Shown: positions 15,514 to 24,414, counted from the first letter of the stretch. The stretch: 64,000 nt of DNA from Streptomyces sp. NBC_01275 (GCF_026340655.1 NZ_JAPEOZ010000001.1:9548001-9612000), one strand, 5' to 3'. The notes: generated by a model from the sequence alone, not told the origin. Translations and numbers: made by a program.

Positions 15514-17096
15514 AGCTTGGCGTTTATCCTCGGCGGGCTTGGTGTTCCTTGATCGATTCAGCACGTTTGACCGTCTTGCCGACGTCGTGACGTGTGGCCC
15601 GCTGCCTGTTCTTCGAGCCGGGAGGCCGTCCCGGTCCCGGCTTGGACGGTTTCGGTGCGGCCGACGGACGGGCCGCCGTCGCGCGGACGTTGCGAAACCC
15701 CCGGCGGACGCGGGCGGGGGTGAGGCGGCGGGGTGCGGCGGGTCGCTCCCAGGGGCGGCGCAGGTCCTCGGTGAGTGGGCGGGCGAGGCGGAGCTGGGTG
15801 TGGGCGGCGATGATGAGCCAGGTCCACAGATCGGCGCTGTCGGCGTGGCGGACCTTCGGTGCCGTCCAGCCGAGGGTCTGCTTCAGGAGTCTGAAGGTGT
15901 GCTCCAGGTCGAATCTGCGGAGAAAGGACTGCCACCAGCGGTCCACGTCCGCCGGTGTTGCGGCGTTGGCGGAGCACCACAGCCAGACCGGTTTCGGGTC
16001 GCGGTCGCCCGGCAGGCGCTCGACCTGGAGGCGGATCAACATGCCGTGCAGGATGGGCAGTTCCTCTTTGGCGTGGTTCAGCCACGGGCCGCGGTGGGTG
16101 AGCCTGGGGTGCATGCGGTCCCAGGCGATCGTCTCGGCCTTGCCGTAGCGGGTGGTGTCCGTGACTGTGGTGACGTCGGGCTCGTGCCAGCTGTCAGGCT
16201 TGGCGAAAGTAAGGACACCGCCGTGCCGACGGGGTCGCCCGCCCTTCGGGCCGGAACGGGTCGGGCCCGGGTCGCGGAGCATGACCCGGTCCGAGCGCAG
16301 GCGCCCGAGCAGCATCACCGGCAGGTCGGCCAAGGCGTGGGTGAGGTAGGCGACGTCGTAGCCGGCATCCATCACGATGAGGATCTCCGGGTCGCCCGGC
16401 CGCCAGTGCCCGGCCTGCGTCAACCGCTGAACGACATCGCGCAGTTGGGCGGCAGTGACGAGCGTCGCGTCGTCGGCGGGTCCCAGGCGCACGGCGTCCA
16501 GCAGCGCGACCCAGGAGGTGCGGCCGGACTCCAGCGCGGCAACGAAGGAGTACGGCCAGCCCGGCACGAACTGGTCCGTCTTGCGGTCACCACGTCCGTA
16601 GACGTGGCAGAACAGCCGATCGTCGCTGGTCGGGGCATCAGGACGGAGCCAGTTGCTCACGTCCACGGCCAACACGATCCGCCCGTCGGCCGCCTTCGGC
16701 AGCGGCAGGCCGGCCAGCGTGCGACGTAGGCGCGTCGGCTCCAGCCAACCGCGGTCCAAAGCCGCGTACAGCGCACCGTGCCCGCGCCGGTGCTCGACCG
16801 CCAGCGACAGCTCGACCAGCGTCTTCACCGGCCCGTCCGCGCACAGCACCGCGTCAGTGAGCTCGAAGAGCGCATCCGCGCGAGCGTAGAGGCATTCGTA
16901 GAACTCGACCCGAAAGCGGGACAACACGTCCAACGCCTCACCCGCGGGCGCATCAGCAGACAGACTCATACACAGCGGCCGTTCTCTTGTACTTCGTGAC
17001 TCGACATCTCGAAGCGTGGAGAACGGCCGCCTCCGCTGTCCCGGAAAGAACCGCAGATCAGCAGGTCGGGTGACCTGCAACGTTAAACGCCAAGCT
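15514..17096 (-). mobile_element. Insertion sequence with 481-aa DDE transposase
   Basis: The element is bounded by inverted repeats AGCTTGGCGTTTA at 15514-15526 and its reverse complement at 17084-17096. It holds one transposase gene. The right end directly abuts the 42-bp repeat described at 17095. No clear target-site duplication could be read. Confidence 0.7.
15524..16969 (-). CDS. Transposase (IS701-like DDE family)
   Basis: This 481-aa transposase is full length. The catalytic acidic residues are probably in VLAVDVSNW (first D) and IVMDAGYD (second D), with the glutamate in the RFDLEHTFRLLKQTLGW helix near the C-terminus. The tail is Pro/Lys/Arg-rich (KPGPGRPPGSKN). The ATG at 16967-16969 begins the family-typical start. 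The in-frame extension to 17080 lies in the terminal sequence of the element. The stop codon TAA falls inside the left terminal repeat. It looks intact and could be active. Confidence 0.88.
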   Translation of the reverse strand: MSLSADAPAGEALDVLSRFRVEFYECLYARADALFELTDAVLCADGPVKTLVELSLAVEHRRGHGALYAALDRGWLEPTRLRRTLAGLPLPKAADGRIVLAVDVSNWLRPDAPTSDDRLFCHVYGRGDRKTDQFVPGWPYSFVAALESGRTSWVALLDAVRLGPADDATLVTAAQLRDVVQRLTQAGHWRPGDPEILIVMDAGYDVAYLTHALADLPVMLLGRLRSDRVMLRDPGPTRSGPKGGRPRRHGGVLTFAKPDSWHEPDVTTVTDTTRYGKAETIAWDRMHPRLTHRGPWLNHAKEELPILHGMLIRLQVERLPGDRDPKPVWLWCSANAATPADVDRWWQSFLRRFDLEHTFRLLKQTLGWTAPKVRHADSADLWTWLIIAAHTQLRLARPLTEDLRRPWERPAAPRRLTPARVRRGFRNVRATAARPSAAPKPSKPGPGRPPGSKNRQRATRHDVGKTVKRAESIKEHQARRG

Positions 17097-17136
17097 GAGA
17101 AGCTGTGTCAGATCCGGTGATCTGTGACGTTCTGTG
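17095..17136 (+). repeat. 42-bp repeat, left copy (inverted partner at 25466)
   Basis: This stretch, with the internal inverted repeat AGATC-CGGT-GATCT, recurs in the opposite orientation at 25466-25507 with two mismatches. The two copies bracket about 8.4 kb. They may be ends of a lost insertion sequence or of a larger mobile unit. Confidence 0.65.
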
Positions 17137-17283
17137 GCGGGTGCCGGTCGATGGATCCGGTGCCGCGGGTCGCAGCAGGCGCCGGAATCGGCCATGTTGG
17201 CCCCGCTGCCCCTCTCGGGGCAGCTCCAGGACGCCGGCGTCAGGCTCGAACGTCTCACTGGTCAGCGTCCCGCAGCGCCGAAA

Positions 17284-18057
17284 TCAGCCCTCTGGCATGG
17301 CCTGCTTAGGACTGTTGCCGGTGTGGCGCTTGTCGCGGGCGTAGATGACGGTTGCCTTTCCGCCGCCGGGAGCGCGGCGGTCCAGCTCGAACAGAGAGGT
17401 GGCGGCGAGAAGGTCACTGAGCTTGGTGTAACCGTATGTGCGGGAGTCGAAGTCGGAGCGCTGCTTGGTGATGATGTGGCCGACGTTCGCGAGGTGGGCC
17501 CAGCCGTCGTCGTCGGAGGCCGCCTCCACTGCATGGCGGAGCAGGTTGACCAGCGTGGTGTCGCCCTTCAGCTTGACCGCTGTGGCCCGCGCGGCCGGCT
17601 TTGCCTCGGCCGGGGTGGTGGCGCTCGTGAGGTTCTCGATGTAGATGAACTTGTCGCATGCGGCGACGAACGGCTTGGGGGTCTTTCGTTCGCCGAATCC
17701 GTAGACGGTCAGGCCGGACTCGCGGATACGTGCCGCGAGACGGGTGAAGTCGCTGTCGCTGGAGACGATGCAGAACCCTTCGAAGCGCCCCGTGTAGAGC
17801 AGGTCCATGGCGTCGATGACCATGGCGGAGTCGGTGGCGTTCTTGCCGGTGGTGTAGGCGAACTGCTGGATCGGCTGGATGGACTGGGCGAGCAGTTGGT
17901 CCTTCCATCCCTTCAGATGTGTTCCGGTCCAGTCGCCGTAGGCACGCTTGACGTGGGCGGTTCCATACTTGGCGACCTCCGCCAGCAGCTCTTCCAGGGC
18001 CGAGGGCTTGGCGTTGTCGGCGTCGATCAGTACGGCCAGTTTCGCAGTGTTCTCCAC
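17284..18057 (-). CDS. NYN-domain putative nuclease with LOTUS-like C-terminus
   Basis: This 257-aa protein has an N-terminal NYN (PIN-like) domain with VLIDADNAKPS, AMVIDAMDLLY and IVSSDSDFTRLA, which supply the acidic metal-binding residues. The C-terminal 90 residues (VNLLRHAVEAA, WAHLANVGHII, YGYTKLSDLLAA) fit an OST-HTH/LOTUS winged helix that binds RNA. Such fusions are predicted RNA-processing nucleases. The GTG start is 8 nt after TACGGT on the minus strand, so the gene may be leaderless. It sits alone between two insertion sequences. Confidence 0.85.
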   Translation of the reverse strand: MENTAKLAVLIDADNAKPSALEELLAEVAKYGTAHVKRAYGDWTGTHLKGWKDQLLAQSIQPIQQFAYTTGKNATDSAMVIDAMDLLYTGRFEGFCIVSSDSDFTRLAARIRESGLTVYGFGERKTPKPFVAACDKFIYIENLTSATTPAEAKPAARATAVKLKGDTTLVNLLRHAVEAASDDDGWAHLANVGHIITKQRSDFDSRTYGYTKLSDLLAATSLFELDRRAPGGGKATVIYARDKRHTGNSPKQAMPEG

Positions 18058-18205
18058 GGTAATCGACCGTAGCGCAGACGGCCGCGCAGCCGCGGGGAGT
18101 CACCGAGCCCAAGCCCCGCCAAGCCGAACGCCCTGCGGAGCAGGGAAACCCAGCAAAATCGATTTCACCTGGGCTTCCTGTGCCTCGACTACTTGCATTC
18201 GCACC

Positions 18206-19010
18206 CTAGGACAAGGCTCTGGGGGTCAGGCGGATCGTCTGTGGCTGCTGCATCCGGATGCATATGGGCTTGGGCTTGCCGTCCGTTTTCACCGGTTCGA
18301 CGGGGTGCGGTGATGTGCGGGGTGGGCGGGGAGGCTTGGTGAGACGGCGGACCATGAGGGTGATGAAGGTCCAGGTGATGTGGGCCTCGCTGTGGGAGAT
18401 GAGCCGTTCGTAGTCGCGTACGTTTCTCCTGGCTCTCATGATCCACGAGATGGCCCGCTCGACCCGCCGTCTCTTCGCGAGGACGGCGAAGCCGTCCTGG
18501 TCCTTGCGGCGGGGCACCGTCTTGAGGGTGATGCCGAGGAAGGAGTGGGACCAGCCGACGAGGGTTCCGCCGTAGGCGGAGTCCGCCCAGGCGACGGCGA
18601 GTTCGGGATGGGTCAGGCGCAGGCGGAACAGCTGGTCGCGGGCGGGGAGCCTGTCGTGCGGCGAGGCCTTGGTGACCATGACTGTCAGAGCCATGCCGCG
18701 CATGTCGACCGCCAGGTGGCGCTTCCTGCCGTTGATCAGCTTCCCGCCGTCAAATCCCCGGGTGTCCTGACTCACCGTCTCGGCGCCCTTGACGGACTGG
18801 GAGTCCAGGATCACCGCGACGGTGCGGGCATTGAGGCCGTCATGAACACGGACCATCTGGTGCAGCTCGGCATGGATGCGGGCCAGGTCCCCGCTCGCCC
18901 GCCATCGTTGGAAAAACCCGTAGACCGTGCGCCAGGGGATCCCGAAGTCGACGGGAACCGCCCGCCACTTGCACCCATTCGTCGTCCGGGGACTCTTGGC
19001 GTGCGGGGCG
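18206..19010 (-). pseudogene. IS5-family transposase, 5'-truncated and fused to RacP-like fragment
   Basis: The frame from about 19010 down reads GCKWRAVPVDFGIPWRTVYG and on into the DDE domain: ILDSQSVKGAE, the second D in WADSAYGG, and RRRVERAISWIMRARRNVRDYE. The usual roughly 45 N-terminal residues of IS5 transposases are absent. Instead the frame continues upstream in phase into a RacP-like sequence. The join implies that an insertion or recombination joined the two. I see no inverted repeats at either end. The element is unlikely to be mobile on its own. Confidence 0.7.
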
Positions 19011-19323
19011 ATGATCCCGGTGATGAAGTTGGTGGTCCGGTGCAGTTCCGCCTGGAAGATCGCCCGTTCGTAGGAGATCCAGACCTCGCTCTCCTCCGAC
19101 ATCTGAAAGCCGTCCCGTCTGCTGTAGGTCACCGGCGGGAGTCCCTCCCTGACCGCGACCTTCCGCAGGAACCGCAGACCACCGCAGACCCGCCCAGACC
19201 TGCGAGGGTGTGCGCTTGGTCGCCCTGCACAGCTGTGGGAGCGTCAGCCCCGCCGGTCGCGCCTCCTGCAAGGCGTTGCGTACCGCCTGGCCGTGGACGT
19301 GGGCGGGCAGACCCGCCCCATGA
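19005..19323 (-). pseudogene. RacP-like gene broken by a 10-bp duplication
   Basis: The minus strand reads HGAGLPAHVHGQAVRNALQE, then PAGLTLPQLCRATKRTPSQV and WAGLR. After a frameshift it continues FLRKVAVREGLPPVTYSRRD and on to FITGIIAPHA. From memory this matches streptomycete RacP-type proteins. The shift is caused by an exact 10-bp tandem duplication at 19171-19190 (ACCGCAGACC twice). Removing one copy restores AGLRFLRKVA. The 3' end is replaced by the IS5 transposase and no convincing start is left. It lies directly behind the DUF6192-like gene. Confidence 0.65.
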
Positions 19324-20271
19324 CTACTGGCCCCGCAGCAGCTGGGCGAGCTGTTCGTCCAGATCGACCTGCCCGGTCGCGGCCGCGGTCTCGATCCAGT
19401 CGGCCGTCGCGCGGATCTTCTCCAAATGATTTTCCAACACCTTCGTCTGGGTGTCGGTGAACTCATGCCCCCGCAGCTTCGGGACCAGCCGGGCGGCCCC
19501 GGCGATGAACCCTTGACAGACGGCGATCAGGTCGTTGAACTCCATCGACTTCCGCCAGCCGTGGACGATGCGGGCCGGGTCCTCGAACGGCTCGCCCTCT
19601 TCGGCGCAGGCTTCCTCGTACTCCTCATCGAACTCGTCGTCGTCCAGGCCGGCCTGCTCGAACTGGGCCTCGTTCACGTTCTCCCGGGCCTCGGCATCGC
19701 GCGTGGCCCTGAACGCCGCCTCCGGCCGGCGCAGCAAGTCGGTGGCCACCTGCGCCGCCACCGCTTCGTCATCGCGCGCCAGTTCACGGATCGCCTCGAC
19801 CTTCTCCTGGGCGGTGACCGGGACCTGGATCTCTTCGGTCTTCCAGCCCACCAACTTCTTGGCCACCTCCGCACTCCACCGGCGCCGGCCGGTGCGCTCG
19901 CTCAGCGGCGGGTTCCCGATCAGCTCGAACCTGTCCGGGACGGAGGCCAGGATCCGGTGCACCTCGTAGGAGACCCCCGCCTGCCGGTGCTCGGCAGGCC
20001 ACTGCGCGGCCACCCCCCGGTGCGTGCGAACCGTGTAGAAGGACAGCCCGATCTCCTCGGCGAACCGCCGCAGCGACTCCTCCACACCCTGGTCACCGTC
20101 GTCGAGCGGCAGGTGACCGCCGTGCCCGCGAAGTGGCTCCAGTTCCAGAGCCACGTCCCCGAGAGCGAATTGGCGGCGGGTTTCCTCCTCCGCCATGTCC
20201 AGAGACTCGGCCACCAGTTCACCGTAACGGCTCTGCGTGACCTTCCCGACCATCTCCACCGTTGGGGCCAT
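19324..20271 (-). CDS. DUF6192-like protein, unknown function
   Basis: This 315-aa soluble protein, counted from the ATG at 20271, has an N-terminal segment SRYGELVAESLDMAEEETRR, then FALGDVALELEPLRGHGGH. A helix-turn-helix-like part follows (EEIGLSFYTVRTHRGVAAQW), then a central EAIRELARDDEAVAAQVATD helix, an acidic Glu/Asp-rich stretch near residue 240 and a helical C-terminus. I place it, from memory, in the DUF6192 family found on actinomycete islands beside RacP-like genes, which fits the neighbour here. The biochemical role is unknown and DNA binding is plausible. The frame is open upstream to 20391. Confidence 0.65.
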   Translation of the reverse strand: MAPTVEMVGKVTQSRYGELVAESLDMAEEETRRQFALGDVALELEPLRGHGGHLPLDDGDQGVEESLRRFAEEIGLSFYTVRTHRGVAAQWPAEHRQAGVSYEVHRILASVPDRFELIGNPPLSERTGRRRWSAEVAKKLVGWKTEEIQVPVTAQEKVEAIRELARDDEAVAAQVATDLLRRPEAAFRATRDAEARENVNEAQFEQAGLDDDEFDEEYEEACAEEGEPFEDPARIVHGWRKSMEFNDLIAVCQGFIAGAARLVPKLRGHEFTDTQTKVLENHLEKIRATADWIETAAATGQVDLDEQLAQLLRGQ

Positions 20272-20461
20272 GGCGCACCATCCGGCGCGGGCCGAAGCGT
20301 CGGCGTCCTGCGTCGGCTGCGGAACCCCGGCCCGGCGATGCGCCCAGAGTCCACCCCGCACCACCAACATCACCAGGCAACGAGCCAACATGGCTGAATC
20401 TGGCCTCTCATTGCGTCTCGCGGCGCGCTGACCGAGCGCTCCAGTTGGCCCTTGAGTGCCT

Positions 20462-21323
20462 AAGAAGTCATCTCATTTGGTGTTCGCGGGTGGGCTGTTG
20501 GTCGTGGTGGGGATCGTTGAGCGGCTGGTGCCAGACGAGTTGTGGGTGCTGTTCCAGCGGGTGGTGCCGGAGGCGCCGTCGCGGCCTCAGGGCGGTGGGC
20601 GGCGCCGGCACTGCGACCGTGAAGTACTGGCCGCGATCGTGTTCGTGGCCACGTCGGGTTGTACCTGGCAGCAGCTGCCCACGGCGTCGTTCGGCCCTTC
20701 GGGGGCGACAGCCCACCGACGGTTCTCCGAGTGGAGCAAGGCCCGGGTGTGGGCCAAGCTCCACCGCCTGGTCCTCGACGAACTCGGTGCCCGCGGCGAG
20801 CTCGATTGGGCCCGCTGCGCGATCGACTCGGTGAACATGAGGGCCTTGAAAAGGGGGATCTGACAGGTCCGAATCTTGTCGATCGGGGTAAGTACGGCTC
20901 GAAGATCCACTTGATCACCGAGCGGACCGGTCTGCCCCTGTCCGTCGCAATCTCGGGCGCCAACCTGCACGACAGCCAGGCCCTCAAGCCCCTTGTCCGC
21001 GGCATACCGCCCATCCGTTCCCGTCGTGGACGCCGGCGACGCAAGCCCGGCAAGCTCCACGCGGACAAGGGCTACGACTATGCCCACCTGCGACGATGGT
21101 TACGCGGACGCGGTATCAAACACCGCATCGCCCGCAGAGGCATCGAGTCCTCACAACGGCTCGGCCGCGACCGATGGGTCGTCGAAAGGACCATGTCCTG
21201 GCTCGCCGGCTGCCGACGACTCCACCGCCGCTACGAACGCAAAGCCGAGCACTTCCTCGCCTTCACCAGCCTTGCCTGCACCCTCATCTGCTACCGCCGG
21301 CTGGCCAAATGAGATGATTCCTA
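20462..21323 (+). mobile_element. IS5-family insertion sequence
   Basis: Inverted repeats TCATCTCATTTGG lie at 20468-20480 and 21305-21317, with partial extension outward (AGRARTCATC). The transposase lies between them in two overlapping frames. A second, decayed copy of the same family ends at 24414. Confidence 0.8.
20480..21312 (+). CDS. IS5-family transposase in two frames (frameshift at AAAAGGGGG)
   Basis: The first frame encodes the N-terminal insertion domain (GCTWQQLPTASFG, TAHRRFSEWSKARVW) and the first catalytic D in CAIDSVNMRALK. It stops at 20863. The second frame resumes at once with DLTGPNLVDRGKYGSKIHLI, the second D in KLHADKGYDY, and the E in RWVVERTMSWLAG. The shift point is A-AAA-GGG-GG near 20847-20856, a slippery run. 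This is either programmed frameshifting, common in IS5-group elements, or a simple mutation. In-frame starts upstream of 20468 lie outside the element, so I start at the GTG at 20480. Confidence 0.8.
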
Positions 21324-21445
21324 CAGTATGGAGGTTGGGAGCCGGAAGTGAAGTGGACGTGCTGCTCGCCGCCGATCTGGAAGGCGGCGGGGCCGTTGCA
21401 CGTGTTGCCGGACACTTCGGCGGGGCCGGCGTCCGCGGGGCCGGG

Positions 21446-21778
21446 CTATGGGCGGGCCTGGGCCATGAGTTTGCCGAGCTCCGCCACCGCCTGGTCGCGC
21501 TCGACCCCGTCCAGGTCCTCCAGCAGGGTCTCGATCCGGCTCTGCCAGACGGCCTCGTGCCGCACCCGGAGCCGTTCCACCTCGTCCTGGCCGGCCGTCG
21601 ACAGTTCGGACGCGCTGCGGTCCAGCCGCTCCAGCTCACGGCTCTCCCGCACCGCGTCCCCACGCCCGAACCACTCGGCGACCCGGCCCCGAAAACCGTT
21701 CCACAGGTCAGTCCCCGCTGCCTGGACCACTGCAGATCCGCCCGCCGCCGCTGCCGCCGATACCAACTCGTCCAGCAT
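21446..21778 (-). CDS. Unknown protein, probably cut short by a stop codon
   Basis: This 110-aa hydrophilic helical protein begins MLDELVSAAAAAGGSAVVQA. It then has a Trp/Arg-rich segment (DLWNGFRGRVAEWFGRG) and a long Glu/Arg coiled-coil-like part. After the TAG at 21446 the same frame continues with EVSGNTCNGPAAFQIGGEQH and VHF. This resembles the NTFNGPxxxQxGxxNxxxxxF tail I recall from other streptomycete proteins of similar layout. A nonsense mutation is therefore likely, with the original end near 21340, next to the IS5 insertion. I do not know a function. Confidence 0.55.
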   Translation of the reverse strand: MLDELVSAAAAAGGSAVVQAAGTDLWNGFRGRVAEWFGRGDAVRESRELERLDRSASELSTAGQDEVERLRVRHEAVWQSRIETLLEDLDGVERDQAVAELGKLMAQARP

Positions 21779-22250
21779 GCCGCCTCTTTCAACTCCCGTG
21801 GCCCTGCGGGCATTACGACCCTAGCGCGCGAAGGGCGCCCGCGGAGGGAACTCGCACCTGGTCGGTGCCCGGCAAGGTCGACGCCCTCGATGGCGTCAGC
21901 CGCTGCGGTACGGAGCAGCCCAGCGCCGCGTGGGACTACCTCGCCTCGGTAGTCCCCTGAGCCGGTCCCCGCCCCGTCTCCCGGCCCTCTCCGCCGCGTT
22001 GGGTACGTCCTGCTTGCTTTGTGGGCTCACCCCGACCTAATATCGTCATCGTGACGATAATCGCCCGGTGGTCCCCGCTCCCTGCAGGCAATGACTCCAG
22101 GGGCTTCGAGTCCCTCCACGGACTCGAAGCGCACAAGTACGTGGCCCGCGGTCCCGCCATCCACCTCGATGCGCTGCCCGCGGCCGTTCCGGGCTGTGGG
22201 GCCCACGGCCACGTTGGGATCGACGACGGCCTCAGCACGGAGAAGTGATC
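21779..22250. other. Intergenic region upstream of the oxygenase gene
   Basis: A short frame ends DGVSRCGTEQPSAAWDYLAS near 21950 and may be the tail of a lost gene. A near-perfect operator (next entry) lies at 22041-22059. Nothing else is recognisable in these 470 bases. Confidence 0.35.
22041..22059. promoter_or_regulatory. Inverted-repeat operator TATCGTCA-TCG-TGACGATA
   Basis: The two 8-bp arms are perfect and separated by 3 bp. The site lies about 190 bp upstream of the 2OG oxygenase start, with AT-rich TAATAT overlapping its left edge. A dimeric repressor or activator site is likely. The cognate protein is not identifiable here. Confidence 0.5.
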
Positions 22251-22994
22251 ATGTTCGAAATGCCGGTAAATCCCTTTGAGCTCTCCGAAGAAGCGCTGAG
22301 CCGAATATCTGCCGATGACTCATGGACCCCGATCGAATCGGAGATCCCAAAGGCCAACGCCAAGGTGATTCGCCATTTCCTCACTCCGGCCGAAGTGGAG
22401 GCGTTCGCGACCGAACTGGCCGCCCAGCGCTTTGCCCCGGTGGGCCGAGACGGCATTGCCGCCAACTATGCAGAGGGAGATCCGGTCGCTCATCTCCGCG
22501 CCACGGCCGAATCCACATCCCTGGCGGCAGAATTCTACCGCAGGCTGCGGACGCTTCTATCGCTTGAAGTGGGATCGGACGATCCGACGGATTCGGACGG
22601 AAGGCCCTGGAGGCCGGCGGCCGTCAATCCGCGTATGCGCTTCATCACGTACGAACACGGCGGATTCATTGTCCCGCACTACGATTCGCCCTATTTCGCC
22701 CCCGACGGAAGGCGCACTCTTCTGACGGTCGTCGTCTACCTGTCTTATGAGGCCGTGGGCGGAGAAACGCGGTTCATCGCCGATAAGCAGAACGATCTTC
22801 CCTTTGCGCAACGTGACTTCTCTGACTGGCCGCGGCTCGCGAAGCCTGAGGAAATATTGAGTGCCCACCACCCCGAACCGGGCGATGCGCTCCTCTTCTG
22901 GCATCGGACGCTTCACGACTCGGCCCCGCTTCTTGAGGGTACGAAAACAATACTCAGAACCGACGTGCTCTACGAGCCCGTAGATGTGCCTTGA
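22251..22994 (+). CDS. 2-oxoglutarate/Fe(II)-dependent oxygenase
   Basis: This 247-aa protein has the prolyl-hydroxylase-like 2OG-Fe(II) fold. RFITYEHGGFIVPHYDSPYF gives the HxD pair of the iron site. Then come the strands TLLTVVVYLS and GETRFI, and after GDALLFWHRTLHDSAPLLEG (distal His) the 2OG-binding Arg in ILRTDVLYEP. GGAG lies 8 nt before the ATG at 22251. Its GC content and codon choice are less extreme than the neighbours (several ATT, TTT and TCT-type codons), which suggests horizontal transfer. The substrate is unknown. The next gene is in the same direction and may be its partner. Confidence 0.85.
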   Translation: MFEMPVNPFELSEEALSRISADDSWTPIESEIPKANAKVIRHFLTPAEVEAFATELAAQRFAPVGRDGIAANYAEGDPVAHLRATAESTSLAAEFYRRLRTLLSLEVGSDDPTDSDGRPWRPAAVNPRMRFITYEHGGFIVPHYDSPYFAPDGRRTLLTVVVYLSYEAVGGETRFIADKQNDLPFAQRDFSDWPRLAKPEEILSAHHPEPGDALLFWHRTLHDSAPLLEGTKTILRTDVLYEPVDVP

Positions 22995-23142
22995 GCAGCG
23001 GCAAGGCCACCGTCGCGTTGTCCCTCACCCCGGAGACCGACGTCCGGCACGCCGTGATCGCCCACCTCCGGGCCGGGCGGCATCGGGCCCTGCCCGCGGC
23101 CGGGCATCGAATCCACTCGCACCGAACGGCAGGGAGGGCAGC

Positions 23143-24030
23143 ATGACCAACGGGAGGATCCACACCGACTGGGTGGAGACGGTGTCTCAGGACGGCCTGC
23201 ACCTGATGCAGACGCGCTTGGAGGTGAGAGTTCCTACGTCTGAGGGTCGCAAGTTCATCACCTGCGGTCTGGCCCGGAAGACGTACGTGGTGGAAGACGG
23301 TATTGCCTGTCGGGTTTCGTCCTACGCACTCGGCCGCGACCTGGGCAGCCCGGGCAACTACGACTTCGAGATCGCTTCTGCGACGGGGGGCCCTCCGATC
23401 CGGAGGTTCTTCAACTGGGACGGCGTGCCGGCCGAGACACGCGAGGGCGCTCTGTTCGACGCGCATGAGGGGCTTGACGATGGCGAGTACATCGTCCGGA
23501 TCGCGGCGGGAATGACGACCAGCTGGGACAGCGGGACGGGACAGAGCATCGAGCTCCCTGTCCCGTGCCACGAGCTCGCATTCGGCGTGGTGGGATCCGC
23601 ACCGCAGGAGGTGCGCGCGAGTACCGGCGGCGGCCCGTGGGCGGCGCGGCCCTCCGTGGAGATCCCCGTGGTCGATTGGCGCGATCAGCCCACGGCGGAG
23701 GCGGCATGGGAGGCCTACCTGAACGGGAACAGAATCAGTCTGGATGCCTACGGGATCTTCTCCCCGCAGCATCTGATGAGGAATCAACGGGATACCGCTC
23801 TGGAGATTCTCCGGAGCGAGGGCTACGCCATACCGCGGACCCCGGAACCCGCCGAGACGCCTGGGACCTGGCTGGGCCACTGGGGTGGAGCATGGATGCC
23901 GGCCGATGTGCTCGCGGCCCTTCACACCGTGCCGGACGACACCGCGCAACGTGCGTGGTATCAGGGAGCGAAGGAATCCCTGGACATCGCATGGGATATG
24001 CACCTCCTGTGGACCACCGACGTGTTCTGA
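23143..24030 (+). CDS. Conserved-looking protein of unknown function
   Basis: This 295-aa soluble protein begins MTNGRIHTDWVETVSQDGLH and is strand-rich in its first half (EVRVPTSEGRKFITCG, YIVRIAAGMTTSWDSGTGQS). The helical C-terminal part contains GTWLGHWGGAWMPADVL. AGGGAGG lies before the ATG. I do not recognise a family. The 148 bp between the oxygenase and this gene also contain a third-frame fragment (ATVALSLTPETDVRHAVIAH) that may be the tail of a lost gene. Its closeness to the oxygenase suggests joint expression. Confidence 0.6.
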   Translation: MTNGRIHTDWVETVSQDGLHLMQTRLEVRVPTSEGRKFITCGLARKTYVVEDGIACRVSSYALGRDLGSPGNYDFEIASATGGPPIRRFFNWDGVPAETREGALFDAHEGLDDGEYIVRIAAGMTTSWDSGTGQSIELPVPCHELAFGVVGSAPQEVRASTGGGPWAARPSVEIPVVDWRDQPTAEAAWEAYLNGNRISLDAYGIFSPQHLMRNQRDTALEILRSEGYAIPRTPEPAETPGTWLGHWGGAWMPADVLAALHTVPDDTAQRAWYQGAKESLDIAWDMHLLWTTDVF

Positions 24031-24177
24031 CCGGGCCCGCGCTCCGTCCATGACCACGTGGCGGGCCGTCGGCAGTCACCCTGCACCGAGGTGCCGAGTA
24101 CCGGCCGCGGCCCGGTCCGCCTCCGGCCTGACTGCCGGTCGCGGCCCGGGCGAGGATGTACGGCAGCACCAGAAGGT

Positions 24178-24414
24178 GCGCCCGCGAGGTTGCGCCAGCG
24201 CGGCATCCGCCACCGCATCGCCCGCAGGGGAATCGAGTCCTCGCAGCGGCTCGGACGCCACCGCTGGACCATAGAACGACCATGGCCTGGCTCGCCGGCT
24301 ACCGCCGACTCCACCGCCGCGACGAACGCAAGGCCGAACGCTTCCTCGCCTTCACCAGCCCGGCCCCCGCACCCTCATCTGCTACCGCAGACTCGCCAAA
24401 TGAGATGACCTCTA
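24178..24414 (+). pseudogene. IS5-family transposase remnant with terminal repeat
   Basis: This is the C-terminal end of an IS5 transposase in shifted frames: RGIRHRIARRGIESSQRLGR, the E-containing RWTIER, then MAWLAGYRRLHRRDERKAE. It ends with CCAAATGAGATGA, the same terminal repeat as the element at 20462. The left end is missing, so it is a decayed copy of the same IS family. Confidence 0.8.

Noticed and set aside
20456..20479. A GTG start for the IS5 transposase at 20456
   Set aside because: It lies outside the terminal inverted repeat, so it cannot be the start carried by the element.
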